Source: QANA01 sp963665505 (GTDB lineage Bacteria; Bacillota; Clostridia; Christensenellales; Christensenellaceae). Taken from it: a stretch of DNA of 64,000 nucleotides. The notes under the pieces were generated by a model. The model made no database searches. It was not told where the DNA came from and was given only the letters and a program-made list of their open reading frames with translations. Shown piece by piece: positions 34,961-42,498 of the stretch (position 1 is the first letter of the stretch; the number at the start of each line of letters is the position of its first letter). The position numbers were made by a program, and so were the translations under genes. Where the stretch lies: positions 930,001 through 994,000 of the forward strand of contig OY762275.1 in assembly GCA_963665505.1 (NCBI GenBank). Direction: 5' to 3'.

Positions 34961-35725
34961 ATGTTTGAAGATTCCAATACGAATAAAGGAAAGAAGAAAG
35001 GTTTCAAAAATTTTTTGAAAACACAGCGGATGTATATCGCGCTTTCGGTATGCGTCCTGGTTCTGGGTACGGCCATATATTTTGTCGTTTCTTCCGGCGG
35101 TGGCGAAGAGGTCGACGTGCAGAGTCAGCAGGATACGTCGCTGGAAGAGCAAATGAGTGAAAGCACGGCCAGCCCTAAAACGTCGGCCCAGCCGTCCGCG
35201 GAGGTTTCTGCGCAGCCGGAAGGCTCGGAAGATGTCGAGCAGGCCGACGCATCCGCAGATACGGAAGGATCCGGTTCAAATTCCGCTTCCGGCAGTACGG
35301 GCGCCAAGACGGTGCTCTATCTGAAGATGCCGGTGGAGGGGGAGATCACGCAGGAATTCTCCGGCGATACGATGGTGTATAACAAGACGCTGAATATGTG
35401 GTCGACGCATAACGGCATCGATATCGCGGCCGACGCGGGCGACGCGGTCGTCGCGGCGCTGGCAGGCACGGTATCCGAAGTCGTGATGGACAACACGATG
35501 GGTTGGGTCGTAGAGATCGAACACGCGAATAACCAGGTCACCCGGTATGCCGGCCTTTCCGAGGCCAGCGTGCAGGAAGGCAGCAAAGTGAACGCGGGGC
35601 AGACGATCGGCACGGTGGGGACGCCGCCGTTCGAAGCGCACATGGGTGTGCATCTGCATTTCGAATATCTGGTGAACGGCAAATATACAGACCCTGTGGC
35701 CAAATTCTCATCTTCAGGCTCCTGA
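34961..35725 (+). CDS. spoIIQ: M23 metallopeptidase, SpoIIQ-like
   Basis: 254 residues. A membrane helix (about 23-46) is followed by a Ser/Ala/Glu-rich linker (about 50-115) and an M23/LytM domain. Zinc ligands are present: THNGIDIAADAGD (H-x3-D) and HLHFEY (HxH). So, as in clostridial SpoIIQ and unlike the Bacillus protein, the enzyme should be active. SpoIIQ bridges forespore and mother cell with SpoIIIAH. The sigmaF-type promoter and spoIID neighbour support this; another M23 wall hydrolase is the alternative. GGAGGTG precedes the ATG. Confidence 0.8.
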   Translation: MFEDSNTNKGKKKGFKNFLKTQRMYIALSVCVLVLGTAIYFVVSSGGGEEVDVQSQQDTSLEEQMSESTASPKTSAQPSAEVSAQPEGSEDVEQADASADTEGSGSNSASGSTGAKTVLYLKMPVEGEITQEFSGDTMVYNKTLNMWSTHNGIDIAADAGDAVVAALAGTVSEVVMDNTMGWVVEIEHANNQVTRYAGLSEASVQEGSKVNAGQTIGTVGTPPFEAHMGVHLHFEYLVNGKYTDPVAKFSSSGS

Positions 35726-35728
35726 CAC

Positions 35729-35757
35729 AAAACGGCGGTTGCCCGCCGTTTTTTTAT
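35729..35757 (+). terminator. Rho-independent terminator
   Basis: AACGGCGG-TTGC-CCGCCGTT followed by T7. Confidence 0.85.
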
Positions 35758-35765
35758 GTGCTTTT

Positions 35766-36494
35766 TCAGAACGTCTGTTGGGCGTAGGGGATGGTCACGA
35801 ATTTGACGGAATACATATCGCACATGACGAACGCGCGGGAGCCCGTATCGTTCAGCACGAAATAGTTGACGCCGACTTCGGTGATGACGCCCGTTTTATC
35901 GACGTATTCGTCGCTGCCGATGATGAATTCCGCCCGTACGTTTTTGCCTATGTTCTGCATGAGGAAATAGGGTATGTAGCCGGGCATCGTCGAGGGCGGC
36001 GGGCCTTCCATCGTATCGTCGATGATGATTTCTTCCCGCTGGGTGGGGATCGCGCGCGCCGCGGGCCGGCTGCGCCCGCCCGTTTTTTCGGCAGGCGTCT
36101 GTGCGGACAGGGACGCGGCATATGTACTGGGGTCTTCTTGGTCTATCGCGATGGCCGTTTTGGCCGGCGTATCCGAAAGCACGGGCGTATCGGCGCTTTT
36201 GCCTGCGGATGCCGTTCCTTCCGCCGCTGTTTTATCGGAAAGGGCGGCGGGCTTCCTATCCATTGCCCGTACGTCGGTATCGGCCGGCGGTGCCGTTTGT
36301 ACGGACGGCTGTTCAGGCGCGGGCGCGTCGGCGATGGGCACAGGCGTCCCTGCCTTTTGTCTGGCCGGCCCGGCCGGTACAGAAGGCGCGGCGGGCTTGG
36401 CGGACGGCGGCGCCGAGAAGACGGGCCGTGCGGTTTTGTGGGACGTGCCGGGTATGTTTTGTCTGGTCCCTATCCAGTTGATCCTGTAACTCAT
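35766..36494 (-). CDS. GerQ-like spore coat protein with long Pro/Ala-rich N-terminus
   Basis: 242 residues. About 20-165 is Pro/Ala/Thr-rich and disordered. The last 80 residues form a compact domain: MPGYIPYFLMQNIGKNV..EFIIGSDEYVDKTGVI..VGVNYFVLND...CDMYSVKFVTI, resembling GerQ coat proteins. It lies directly behind the cwlJ-like gene on the same strand; in Bacillus gerQ neighbours cwlJ and GerQ is needed for CwlJ to localise. AGAGGAG precedes the ATG. The disordered N-terminus is longer than usual. Confidence 0.65.
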   Translation of the reverse strand: MSYRINWIGTRQNIPGTSHKTARPVFSAPPSAKPAAPSVPAGPARQKAGTPVPIADAPAPEQPSVQTAPPADTDVRAMDRKPAALSDKTAAEGTASAGKSADTPVLSDTPAKTAIAIDQEDPSTYAASLSAQTPAEKTGGRSRPAARAIPTQREEIIIDDTMEGPPPSTMPGYIPYFLMQNIGKNVRAEFIIGSDEYVDKTGVITEVGVNYFVLNDTGSRAFVMCDMYSVKFVTIPYAQQTF

Positions 36495-36560
36495 ATAAAA
36501 AACTCCTCTCTTTGATTTGACGACAGAACGGATTTGTTATTGGATCGCCACATATGTGTC

Positions 36561-37067
36561 TTATGTGGCCGCATAGGCTGTAGTCGGGTTGTAAAAGCAG
36601 TGCTGGTTGATTCTTGTGTACCAGTAGCCGGTTCTATTGTAGGGGAAGAAATTCGGGCATTGCGGCAGGAAGGGGTTCATGTACCAGAGCGAATCCGAAC
36701 CCACGCCGGTGTATACCCCGCCGTTCACGGCCCAATCGGCGACCTGGTAATGGATGGCTTCAGGCGTGGCGACCCATATGTTCTGGGTGTTGTAAGCGTC
36801 GTCGATGACGGTCTTATAACAGGAAAACTGGCACGCCTGCTCGATGACCCGGCGCAGGTCGCCTTCGCAGATCCGCTGGTATTCCCCATAGGCCACATGC
36901 ACGCGGTTCATGACCACGGTGGCGACGGCCTGCATGCCCGCCAGGCCTTCGCCGCCGGCTTCGCATTTGATCAGCCGTGCGAACAATTCTCTCGTATCCA
37001 AGGCATTCACCCCCGTATCACCGTATGCGGCGCCCGTGTTTTTGTTACACCCCCCCCGGGACTGCAT
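36561..37067 (-). CDS. cwlJ: Spore cortex-lytic enzyme, CwlJ/SleB family
   Basis: 168 residues. FARLIKCEAGGEGLAGMQAVATVVMNRV is the start of the hydrolase-2 domain with the catalytic Glu (CEAGGEG), and the C-terminal part has WYMNPFLPQCPNFFP. No signal peptide is present, as in CwlJ rather than SleB. It cuts cortex peptidoglycan at germination. The start is uncertain: the ATG at 37067 has no ribosome site, and a GTG at 37010 is possible. Confidence 0.85.
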   Translation of the reverse strand: MQSRGGCNKNTGAAYGDTGVNALDTRELFARLIKCEAGGEGLAGMQAVATVVMNRVHVAYGEYQRICEGDLRRVIEQACQFSCYKTVIDDAYNTQNIWVATPEAIHYQVADWAVNGGVYTGVGSDSLWYMNPFLPQCPNFFPYNRTGYWYTRINQHCFYNPTTAYAAT

Positions 37068-37090
37068 AAATAGAAAGAGAGAATTTGTGC

Positions 37091-37155
37091 GATTTCAGTC
37101 TGCATCAGCAAAAACGGTAAAGACCATACGCAAAATGCCCCCGGCAGGGAGTTTC
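37091..37155 (+). repeat. Single copy of the ~87-bp repeat family
   Basis: GATTTCAGTCTGCATCAGC, then ATACGCAAAATGCCCCCGGC and AGGG align with the copy at 46363-46427 (GATTTAGCCTGCGCAGC ... AACGCCAAATGCCCCGGCAGGG). Confidence 0.6.
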
Positions 37156-37239
37156 TAAAAAACGGAAATTGGTGTATAATAAAAAAGAAAAAAATCCGTC
37201 TGTTTTTTATGCAGATACCGCTATGGAGGATGCGAAGAT

Positions 37240-38742
37240 ATGAACCTGAAAAAACTGCAAAATGAAAGCGATATACGGGGCGTGGCCAGCGAAGGGATCG
37301 AAGGCCAGGCAGTCACGCTGACGGACGAAGCCGTCTACCGGCTGATGGCGGGCTTCATCCAATGGCTGAAAGACCGCACCGGCAAAGCTGCTCTTCGGAT
37401 AGGCGTCGGGCGGGATTCCCGCATTTCCGGGCCGGCAGTGCTGGAAAACGTGAAAAAAGCCGCGCTTTTCATGGGCGTCACGCTCTTTGATACGGGCCTG
37501 GCTTCCACGCCGGCGATGTTCATGACGACGGTCACGGACGGCTACCGGTACGACGGCGCGATCATGATCACCGCCAGCCATCTGCCGTTCAACCGGAACG
37601 GACTCAAATTTTTCGTCAGGGAAGGCGGGCTGGAAGCAAGCGATATAGAAGAGCTGATCGCCCTGGCCGAAGCGGGGGCGTATACGGGCGCGCCCGGCGG
37701 CGCCTGCCGGACGGCCGATTTCATGCCGGTGTATTCCAATATTTTGGTGGAAGATATCCGCCGGGGCACCGGCGAAAAGACCCCGCTCAAGGGGTTCAAG
37801 GTCGTCGTGGACGCGGGCAACGGCGCGGGCGGCTTCTTTGTGGATAAAGTGTTGCAGCCGCTCGGGGCGGATACGGCGGGCAGCCAGTTTTTAGAGCCGG
37901 ACGGCATGTTCCCCAACCATGTGCCCAACCCGGAAGATAAGGCGGCGGGGGCGTCCATTTCCAAGGCCGTGCTGGCGGCGGGGGCGGACCTCGGCATCAT
38001 CTTCGATACCGACGTGGACCGCGCGGGCGCCGTCGACCCGCAGGGCCGCGTCATCAACCGCAACCGCCTGATCGCGCTGATCTCCAAGATCCTGCTCGAG
38101 CAATTCCCGGGTACGACCATTGTGACCGATTCGACGACTTCCAGCGGGCTTGCCAAATTCATCCGGGAGAACGGCGGCGTGCACCACCGCTTCAAACGCG
38201 GCTATAAGAACGTCATAGACGAGGCGATCCGCCTGAACGCCGCGGGGCAGGATACACAGCTTGCCATCGAGACTTCGGGCCATGCCGCGCTCAAAGAGAA
38301 CTTTTTCCTGGACGACGGCGCGTATCTCATGACCAAGATACTGGTCAAGATGGCCAATATGCGTAAACAGGGCGCCAGTCTGTTCGACCTGATCGCCGGT
38401 CTGGAAGAACCCGCCGAAGCGGAGGAATTCCGCCTGAACATCAGGGAGCAGGACTTCAAGGCGTACGGCGCCAAGGTGATAGAGATCATCCGCCGGGTCG
38501 CCGAGGAAGACCCGCGCATGACCCTCGCGCCCGCCAACTACGAAGGCGTGCGCGTCTCGCTGGGCACGCAGGACGGCAACGGCTGGTTCCTGGTGCGCAT
38601 GTCGCTGCACGACCCGCTCCTGCCCGTCAACGTGGAAAGCGATTCGCCGGGCGGGGTCCGCAAGATCGCGGAGATACTGAGCAGCCTGTTCGAACATTTC
38701 CGTGTGGACCGCGGGCCCATCGAAAAATATCTTTCCAGATAA
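37240..38742 (+). CDS. Phosphomannomutase/phosphoglucomutase (alpha-D-phosphohexomutase)
   Basis: 500 residues, four-domain phosphohexomutase. Catalytic serine loop TASHLPFNRNG (about 113), metal loop DTDVDRAG (about 265), sugar loop ETSGHAALKENF (about 354), and C-terminal phosphate-binding region VESDSPGGVRK. It interconverts hexose 1- and 6-phosphates for glycan precursors, fitting the polysaccharide export genes 2 kb on. GGAGG precedes the ATG. TATAAT at 37175-37180 gives a plausible promoter. The next small gene follows at 12 bases and is probably co-transcribed. Confidence 0.9.
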   Translation: MNLKKLQNESDIRGVASEGIEGQAVTLTDEAVYRLMAGFIQWLKDRTGKAALRIGVGRDSRISGPAVLENVKKAALFMGVTLFDTGLASTPAMFMTTVTDGYRYDGAIMITASHLPFNRNGLKFFVREGGLEASDIEELIALAEAGAYTGAPGGACRTADFMPVYSNILVEDIRRGTGEKTPLKGFKVVVDAGNGAGGFFVDKVLQPLGADTAGSQFLEPDGMFPNHVPNPEDKAAGASISKAVLAAGADLGIIFDTDVDRAGAVDPQGRVINRNRLIALISKILLEQFPGTTIVTDSTTSSGLAKFIRENGGVHHRFKRGYKNVIDEAIRLNAAGQDTQLAIETSGHAALKENFFLDDGAYLMTKILVKMANMRKQGASLFDLIAGLEEPAEAEEFRLNIREQDFKAYGAKVIEIIRRVAEEDPRMTLAPANYEGVRVSLGTQDGNGWFLVRMSLHDPLLPVNVESDSPGGVRKIAEILSSLFEHFRVDRGPIEKYLSR

Positions 38743-38754
38743 GGAGCAATGCAT

Positions 38755-39231
38755 ATGAGCCGGAAAGATTTGCTGGGAAGGCTGAAGTCCGGCGCCTCCC
38801 GGGCCCGTCAAAAGGCCGAGGACAGTATGGAAAAGAAACGCATCCGTTCGCAGATAAAAACGCTTACGCAGAAAAACGAAGCGCTTTACCGGGCGATCGG
38901 CGAAGGCGTCTACCGCTGCGCGGCGGATACGATCGCGCGGCGTTCCTTCGAAAGAGAGATCGGGCAGATCGAAGCGAACTATGAAACGCAAAAAGAGCTG
39001 TACCTCAAGGCCGCGCTGCTTTCGGGCGAAGGGAAAGGCCTGGAAAAGGGCATGGCGCAGATAGAGAAAAAGACCGGCTGGAAAGCGCTGGTCGAACAGT
39101 CTGGGGAAGACGGGGAAGACGATGAACCCGACGGTCCCGGGGACGGACCCGACGACGGGCAGGAGGAGGAACCTCCGTGCGACGGCATCGAAAAGACCGG
39201 GAAGGAAGATATGGGCGATATCCGGATGTGA
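38755..39231 (+). CDS. Coiled-coil hypothetical protein with acidic tail
   Basis: 158 residues. The first 100 are Lys/Arg/Glu-rich helix (SRARQKAEDSMEKKRIRSQI..LTQKNEALYRAIGEG), the last 40 Asp/Gly/Glu/Pro-rich and disordered. The ATG at 38755 is placed 8 bases from AAGGAG; the ATG at 38749 is too close. It sits in an operon with the phosphohexomutase. No family recognised. Confidence 0.6.
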   Translation: MSRKDLLGRLKSGASRARQKAEDSMEKKRIRSQIKTLTQKNEALYRAIGEGVYRCAADTIARRSFEREIGQIEANYETQKELYLKAALLSGEGKGLEKGMAQIEKKTGWKALVEQSGEDGEDDEPDGPGDGPDDGQEEEPPCDGIEKTGKEDMGDIRM

Positions 39232-39280
39232 AGGCGCGGGAAAAAACGCGCAGATTTCTGCGCGGAGCGGCGGATACCGC

Positions 39281-39310
39281 TTGACACGCACCGCGCCCGT
39301 ATGGTAAAAT
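39281..39310 (+). promoter_or_regulatory. infC operon promoter
   Basis: TTGACA (39281-39286), 18 bases, TAAAAT (39305-39310). Confidence 0.7.
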
Positions 39311-39425
39311 GACAGGCAGAAAAAAGCAGAAACACCCGTTTCTCACCTGCCGGCCGGGCGGCCAGGCAAGGTAAAAACAAGAGGCAGCTCTTTATTGCGG
39401 GTATTTCTGCCCGCAATTTTTTTTA
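39311..39425 (+). promoter_or_regulatory. infC-rpmI-rplT leader with attenuator (L20-type)
   Basis: The leader folds into GC-rich stems (CACCTGCCGGCC..GGCCAGG) and ends in a terminator TTGCGGG...CCCGCAA plus T8 (39395-39424) before infC. In Bacillus the same operon is attenuated by L20 binding to such a leader; the match here is by position and terminator, not by a full structure comparison. Confidence 0.6.
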
Positions 39426-39498
39426 TTTTCAGTGAAGGAACAGTAGGTTTGGTCTTTGCCGCCTGCCGACGGGCGGTGCCATGAAGGAGGGGTTACAA

Positions 39499-40005
39499 AT
39501 CGCATACGATGTACCGATCAACGAACAAATAAGGGCGAAAGAAATACGGTTGATAGGCGAAGACGGCCAGCAGAAGGGGATCATGGATACCCGGGAAGCG
39601 CTGCGCATCGCCGAGTCCGCCGGACTCGATCTTGTCCTGATAGCACCCACGGCAAAGCCTGCTGTATGCCGTCTCATGAACTACAGCAAGTACCGTTTTG
39701 AACAGGAAAAGAAGAAAAAAGAGGCAAAGAAAAACCAGAGGCTGGTCTCACTGAAAGAAATGCGCCTTTCCCCTACGATCGATACGCACGATCTGGAGGT
39801 AAAGGCGAAAAACGTACAGAAATTTCTTGACGGGGGCAACAAGGTGAAGGTTTCCATACGCTTCCGGGGGCGGCAGATCGCCTACTCGAAGAAAGGGATG
39901 GACGTGATGGATGCGTTTGCTTCCCTGCTGGAAGGCTTCACCGTGGAAAAGCCCGCGAAAATGGAAGGGCGCAATATGTATATGATATTGGCGTCGAAAA
40001 AATAG
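39499..40005 (+). CDS. infC: Translation initiation factor IF-3, probable ATC start
   Basis: 168 residues: VPINEQIRAKEIRLIGEDGQ, RLMNYSKYRFEQEKKKKEAKKNQ linker, LKEMRLSPTIDTHDLEVK and IRFRGRQ are hallmark IF-3 segments. The Shine-Dalgarno AAGGAGG (39484-39490) is 8 bases before ATC at 39499. The in-frame ATG at 39481 lies upstream of that site and would place it inside the gene. infC is known for rare AUU/AUC-type starts used in autoregulation, so ATC is preferred. Confidence 0.93.
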   Translation: MAYDVPINEQIRAKEIRLIGEDGQQKGIMDTREALRIAESAGLDLVLIAPTAKPAVCRLMNYSKYRFEQEKKKKEAKKNQRLVSLKEMRLSPTIDTHDLEVKAKNVQKFLDGGNKVKVSIRFRGRQIAYSKKGMDVMDAFASLLEGFTVEKPAKMEGRNMYMILASKK

Positions 40006-40021
40006 AAGGAGGACGATGTTT

Positions 40022-40219
40022 ATGCCGAAGATGAAAACGCATCGTGGCGCCGCAAAGCGGTTCAAAGCCACTAAGAGCGGCCAAATCAAAAGGGCGCAGG
40101 TCAACAAGCGGCACATACTGACAAAGAAAACGGCCAAGAGGAAAAGAAGGCTCCGCGAGCCGGTCATCCTGGAGGGGACCGTAGAAAAGAACATGCGGCG
40201 GCTTCTGCCCTACGTATAG
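40022..40219 (+). CDS. rpmI: Ribosomal protein L35
   Basis: 65 residues, MPKMKTHRGAAKRFKATKSG and the Lys/Arg-rich body are diagnostic. The ATG at 40022 sits 9 bases from AAGGAGG; an ATG at 40016 is only 3 bases away. It lies between infC and rplT. Confidence 0.97.
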   Translation: MPKMKTHRGAAKRFKATKSGQIKRAQVNKRHILTKKTAKRKRRLREPVILEGTVEKNMRRLLPYV

Positions 40220-40266
40220 GCGGAAACTTGGGTTTGGCATAAGTAAGCAATTTGGGAGGATAGCAT

Positions 40267-40623
40267 ATGGCAAGGGTAAAAAGGGCTGTAAGCGGCCATA
40301 AAAAAAGAAGAAGAATATTAAAGCTTGCAAAAGGTTTTTACGGCGCGAAATCGCGCCAATACCGGACGGCGAAGACCGCGGTCATGCGCTCGCAGCGCCA
40401 TGCGTGGATCGGCCGCCGTATCAAGAAGCGGAAATTCCGCCGGCTGTGGATCGCCCGCATCAACGCCGCGGCGCGCATCAACGGTCTTTCGTATTCGCGG
40501 ATGATGTACGGGCTCAAGCAGGCCCAGGTGGATGTCAACCGCAAGATACTGGCCGATATGGCCGTCAACGACACCGCCGCTTTTGCGGAACTGGCGACGC
40601 TGGCCAAGAGCAAACTGGCCTGA
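40267..40623 (+). CDS. rplT: Ribosomal protein L20
   Basis: 118 residues with ARVKRAVSGHKKRRRILKLA, GAKSRQYRTAK and WIARINAAARINGLSYSR. It binds 23S rRNA early in 50S assembly and, in Bacillus, represses its own operon. GGGAGGA lies 6-7 bases before the ATG. Confidence 0.98.
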   Translation: MARVKRAVSGHKKRRRILKLAKGFYGAKSRQYRTAKTAVMRSQRHAWIGRRIKKRKFRRLWIARINAAARINGLSYSRMMYGLKQAQVDVNRKILADMAVNDTAAFAELATLAKSKLA

Positions 40624-40651
40624 CGGGCACAGGATAGAAAAAACACAGGAA

Positions 40652-40686
40652 AAAAGGCATGGGGAGAAACGCCCGCGTGCCTTTTC
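40652..40686 (+). terminator. rplT terminator
   Basis: AAAAGGCA-n-GGG pairs imperfectly with CCC-n-TGCCTTTT. The 40687-40879 gap shows no gene. Confidence 0.6.
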
Positions 40687-40879
40687 GTTTTGTGGGCCGG
40701 CCGGCTGCGCTTGCAAGCGGGGGCGGTTTGCGGTAGAATAAGACAGACCCTTCTTCCCGCGCAGGCGGGGCGGGGGACAAGACGCCGGGACGGTTTTCCC
40801 GCAGAGGAGCGTAGGCCGCTCTGCCGGGCTGCCCGGCCATTTTATGCGGCGCCCGTACGGCCCGCTTTCGGGGTGTGGT

Positions 40880-41668
40880 ATGCATTGGATAAAAGTCAGG
40901 CTCGCCAGTTTTCGAAAGTATAAACCGCTGCTCGGGCAGCTTGTGCTGCGGGATATCAAACTCAAATACCGCCGCAGCTTCCTCGGGTACCTCTGGAGCG
41001 TGCTCAACCCGCTGCTGATCATGCTGGTCATGAGCGTCGTGTTCCTGCAGCTCTTCCAGAACGATATCCCGTATTTCCCCGTCTATCTGCTGACCGGGCA
41101 GATTTTGTTCACGTTTATGACGGAATCCACGAATTTCGCCATCCTGTCCATCACGGGCAACAGCGCGCTCATCAAAAAAACGTATATCCCCAAATATATC
41201 TTCACGCTTTCCAAAGTCACGAGTTCGCTCGTGAACCTGGCCTTTTCTTCGGTGGCGCTGTGGATTGTCGTATTCATTACCGGTGTGCCGCTGACGCTGC
41301 ACGCGCTGCTTTTTCCCCTGGTATTTGTGGAACTGTATATTTTCTGCCTGGGGCTGGGGCTTTTTTTGGCGCAGGCGGCCGTGTTTTTCCGAGACATCCA
41401 GTATATCTACGGCGTGGTGACGACCGCATGGACGTATATGACGCCGGTGTTTTACCCCGCGTCACTCATGTCCCAGGGGCTGCGGGTCTGGATCCTGCGG
41501 CTTAACCCGATGTATTACTACATCGCGCAGTTCCGGGATATGGTCCTGTACGGGCGGATGCCCTCGCTTGCGCTGGCCGGCGGCGGCGTGCTGTTCGCCC
41601 TGCTGTTCCTGGGGCTGGGGCTCTGGTCGTTCCGGCGCGCGCAGGATAAATTCATCCTCTATATCTGA
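40880..41668 (+). CDS. ABC-2 polysaccharide exporter permease (TagG/Wzm type)
   Basis: 262 residues, six hydrophobic helices. LRDIKLKYRRSFLGYLWSVLNPL is the typical amphipathic entry of O-antigen/teichoic acid export permeases. The ATG at 40880 is chosen since MHWIKVRLASFRKYKPLLGQLVLRD-like openings are usual; upstream residues from 40844 look non-coding and the ribosome site is weak (GGGGTG). It overlaps the ATPase gene by one base. Together they export a lipid-linked glycan. Confidence 0.88.
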   Translation: MHWIKVRLASFRKYKPLLGQLVLRDIKLKYRRSFLGYLWSVLNPLLIMLVMSVVFLQLFQNDIPYFPVYLLTGQILFTFMTESTNFAILSITGNSALIKKTYIPKYIFTLSKVTSSLVNLAFSSVALWIVVFITGVPLTLHALLFPLVFVELYIFCLGLGLFLAQAAVFFRDIQYIYGVVTTAWTYMTPVFYPASLMSQGLRVWILRLNPMYYYIAQFRDMVLYGRMPSLALAGGGVLFALLFLGLGLWSFRRAQDKFILYI

Positions 41669-42438
41669 TGAACGGTGATAAAATGACACAAAACAGACAG
41701 GAAGAATACATCATCAGCGTCGACCACGCCTACGTCCGCTTCAATCTGGCCAAGGAACGGGTCGACAGCGTCAAAGAATATTTTATAAAAATGATCAAAC
41801 GGCAGTTGCGGTTCCAGGAGTTTTTTGCGCTCAAGGACGTCAGTCTGCATGTCCGCGCCGGGGAATCGTGGGGCATCGTCGGCGCCAACGGGTCGGGCAA
41901 ATCCACGCTGCTCAAGCTGGTCTGCGGGATATTGCGGCCCTATTCGGGGACGGTTGCGCTCCGGGGCAGCGTCGCGCCCATGATCGAGCTGGGCGCCGGG
42001 TTCGACCCCGACCTTACGGCGCGCGAAAACATCTATTTGAACGGCGCGGTGCTGGGGCATTCCCGCCCATTCATGCAGGAACATTTCGATGAAATTGTAC
42101 AATTTGCGGAACTCGAAGCCTTCCTAGACGTCCCCGTCAAGAACTTTTCTTCCGGCATGGCGGCGCGGCTGGGGTTTTCCATCGCGACCATCGTGCGGCC
42201 GCAGGTGCTCATCGTCGATGAGATACTGGCGGTGGGCGACTACGCGTTCCAGCGCAAATGCGAGAAGCGAATGCACGAGCTGATCTCGGGCGGGACGACG
42301 CTTCTATATGTTTCGCACGCGCATCAGACCGTCAAGGAGATGTGCCAGAAGGCGCTGTGGCTGAAAAACGGCGAAGTGGCGATGACGGGCGGCGCGACCG
42401 AAGTCTGCGACGCGTACATCGCTTCGCAGAACGTATAA
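41668..42438 (+). CDS. ABC-2 polysaccharide exporter ATPase (TagH/Wzt type)
   Basis: 256 residues. Walker A GANGSGKST, long insertion loop typical of the family, signature FSSGM, Walker B VLIVDEILAVGD, H-loop YVSHAHQ. It lacks the long C-terminal glycan-binding domain of some Wzt proteins. Overlaps the permease stop by one base, so translational coupling is likely. Confidence 0.92.
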   Translation: MNGDKMTQNRQEEYIISVDHAYVRFNLAKERVDSVKEYFIKMIKRQLRFQEFFALKDVSLHVRAGESWGIVGANGSGKSTLLKLVCGILRPYSGTVALRGSVAPMIELGAGFDPDLTARENIYLNGAVLGHSRPFMQEHFDEIVQFAELEAFLDVPVKNFSSGMAARLGFSIATIVRPQVLIVDEILAVGDYAFQRKCEKRMHELISGGTTLLYVSHAHQTVKEMCQKALWLKNGEVAMTGGATEVCDAYIASQNV

Positions 42439-42498
42439 AGAGGGTTTTGAAAGCGGCCCGGGGGCCGACGAATTTTTTTTGAGGAGCATTTTACGAGC

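Noticed and set aside
37891..39291. A 466-codon minus-strand frame opposite the phosphohexomutase.
   Set aside because: No ribosome site, unlikely composition, and it lies entirely opposite a confirmed gene; typical antisense opening at high GC.
40844..40879. An ATG 36 bases before the chosen permease start.
   Set aside because: No ribosome site and non-conserved residues; the family usually begins near HWIKVRLASFRKY.
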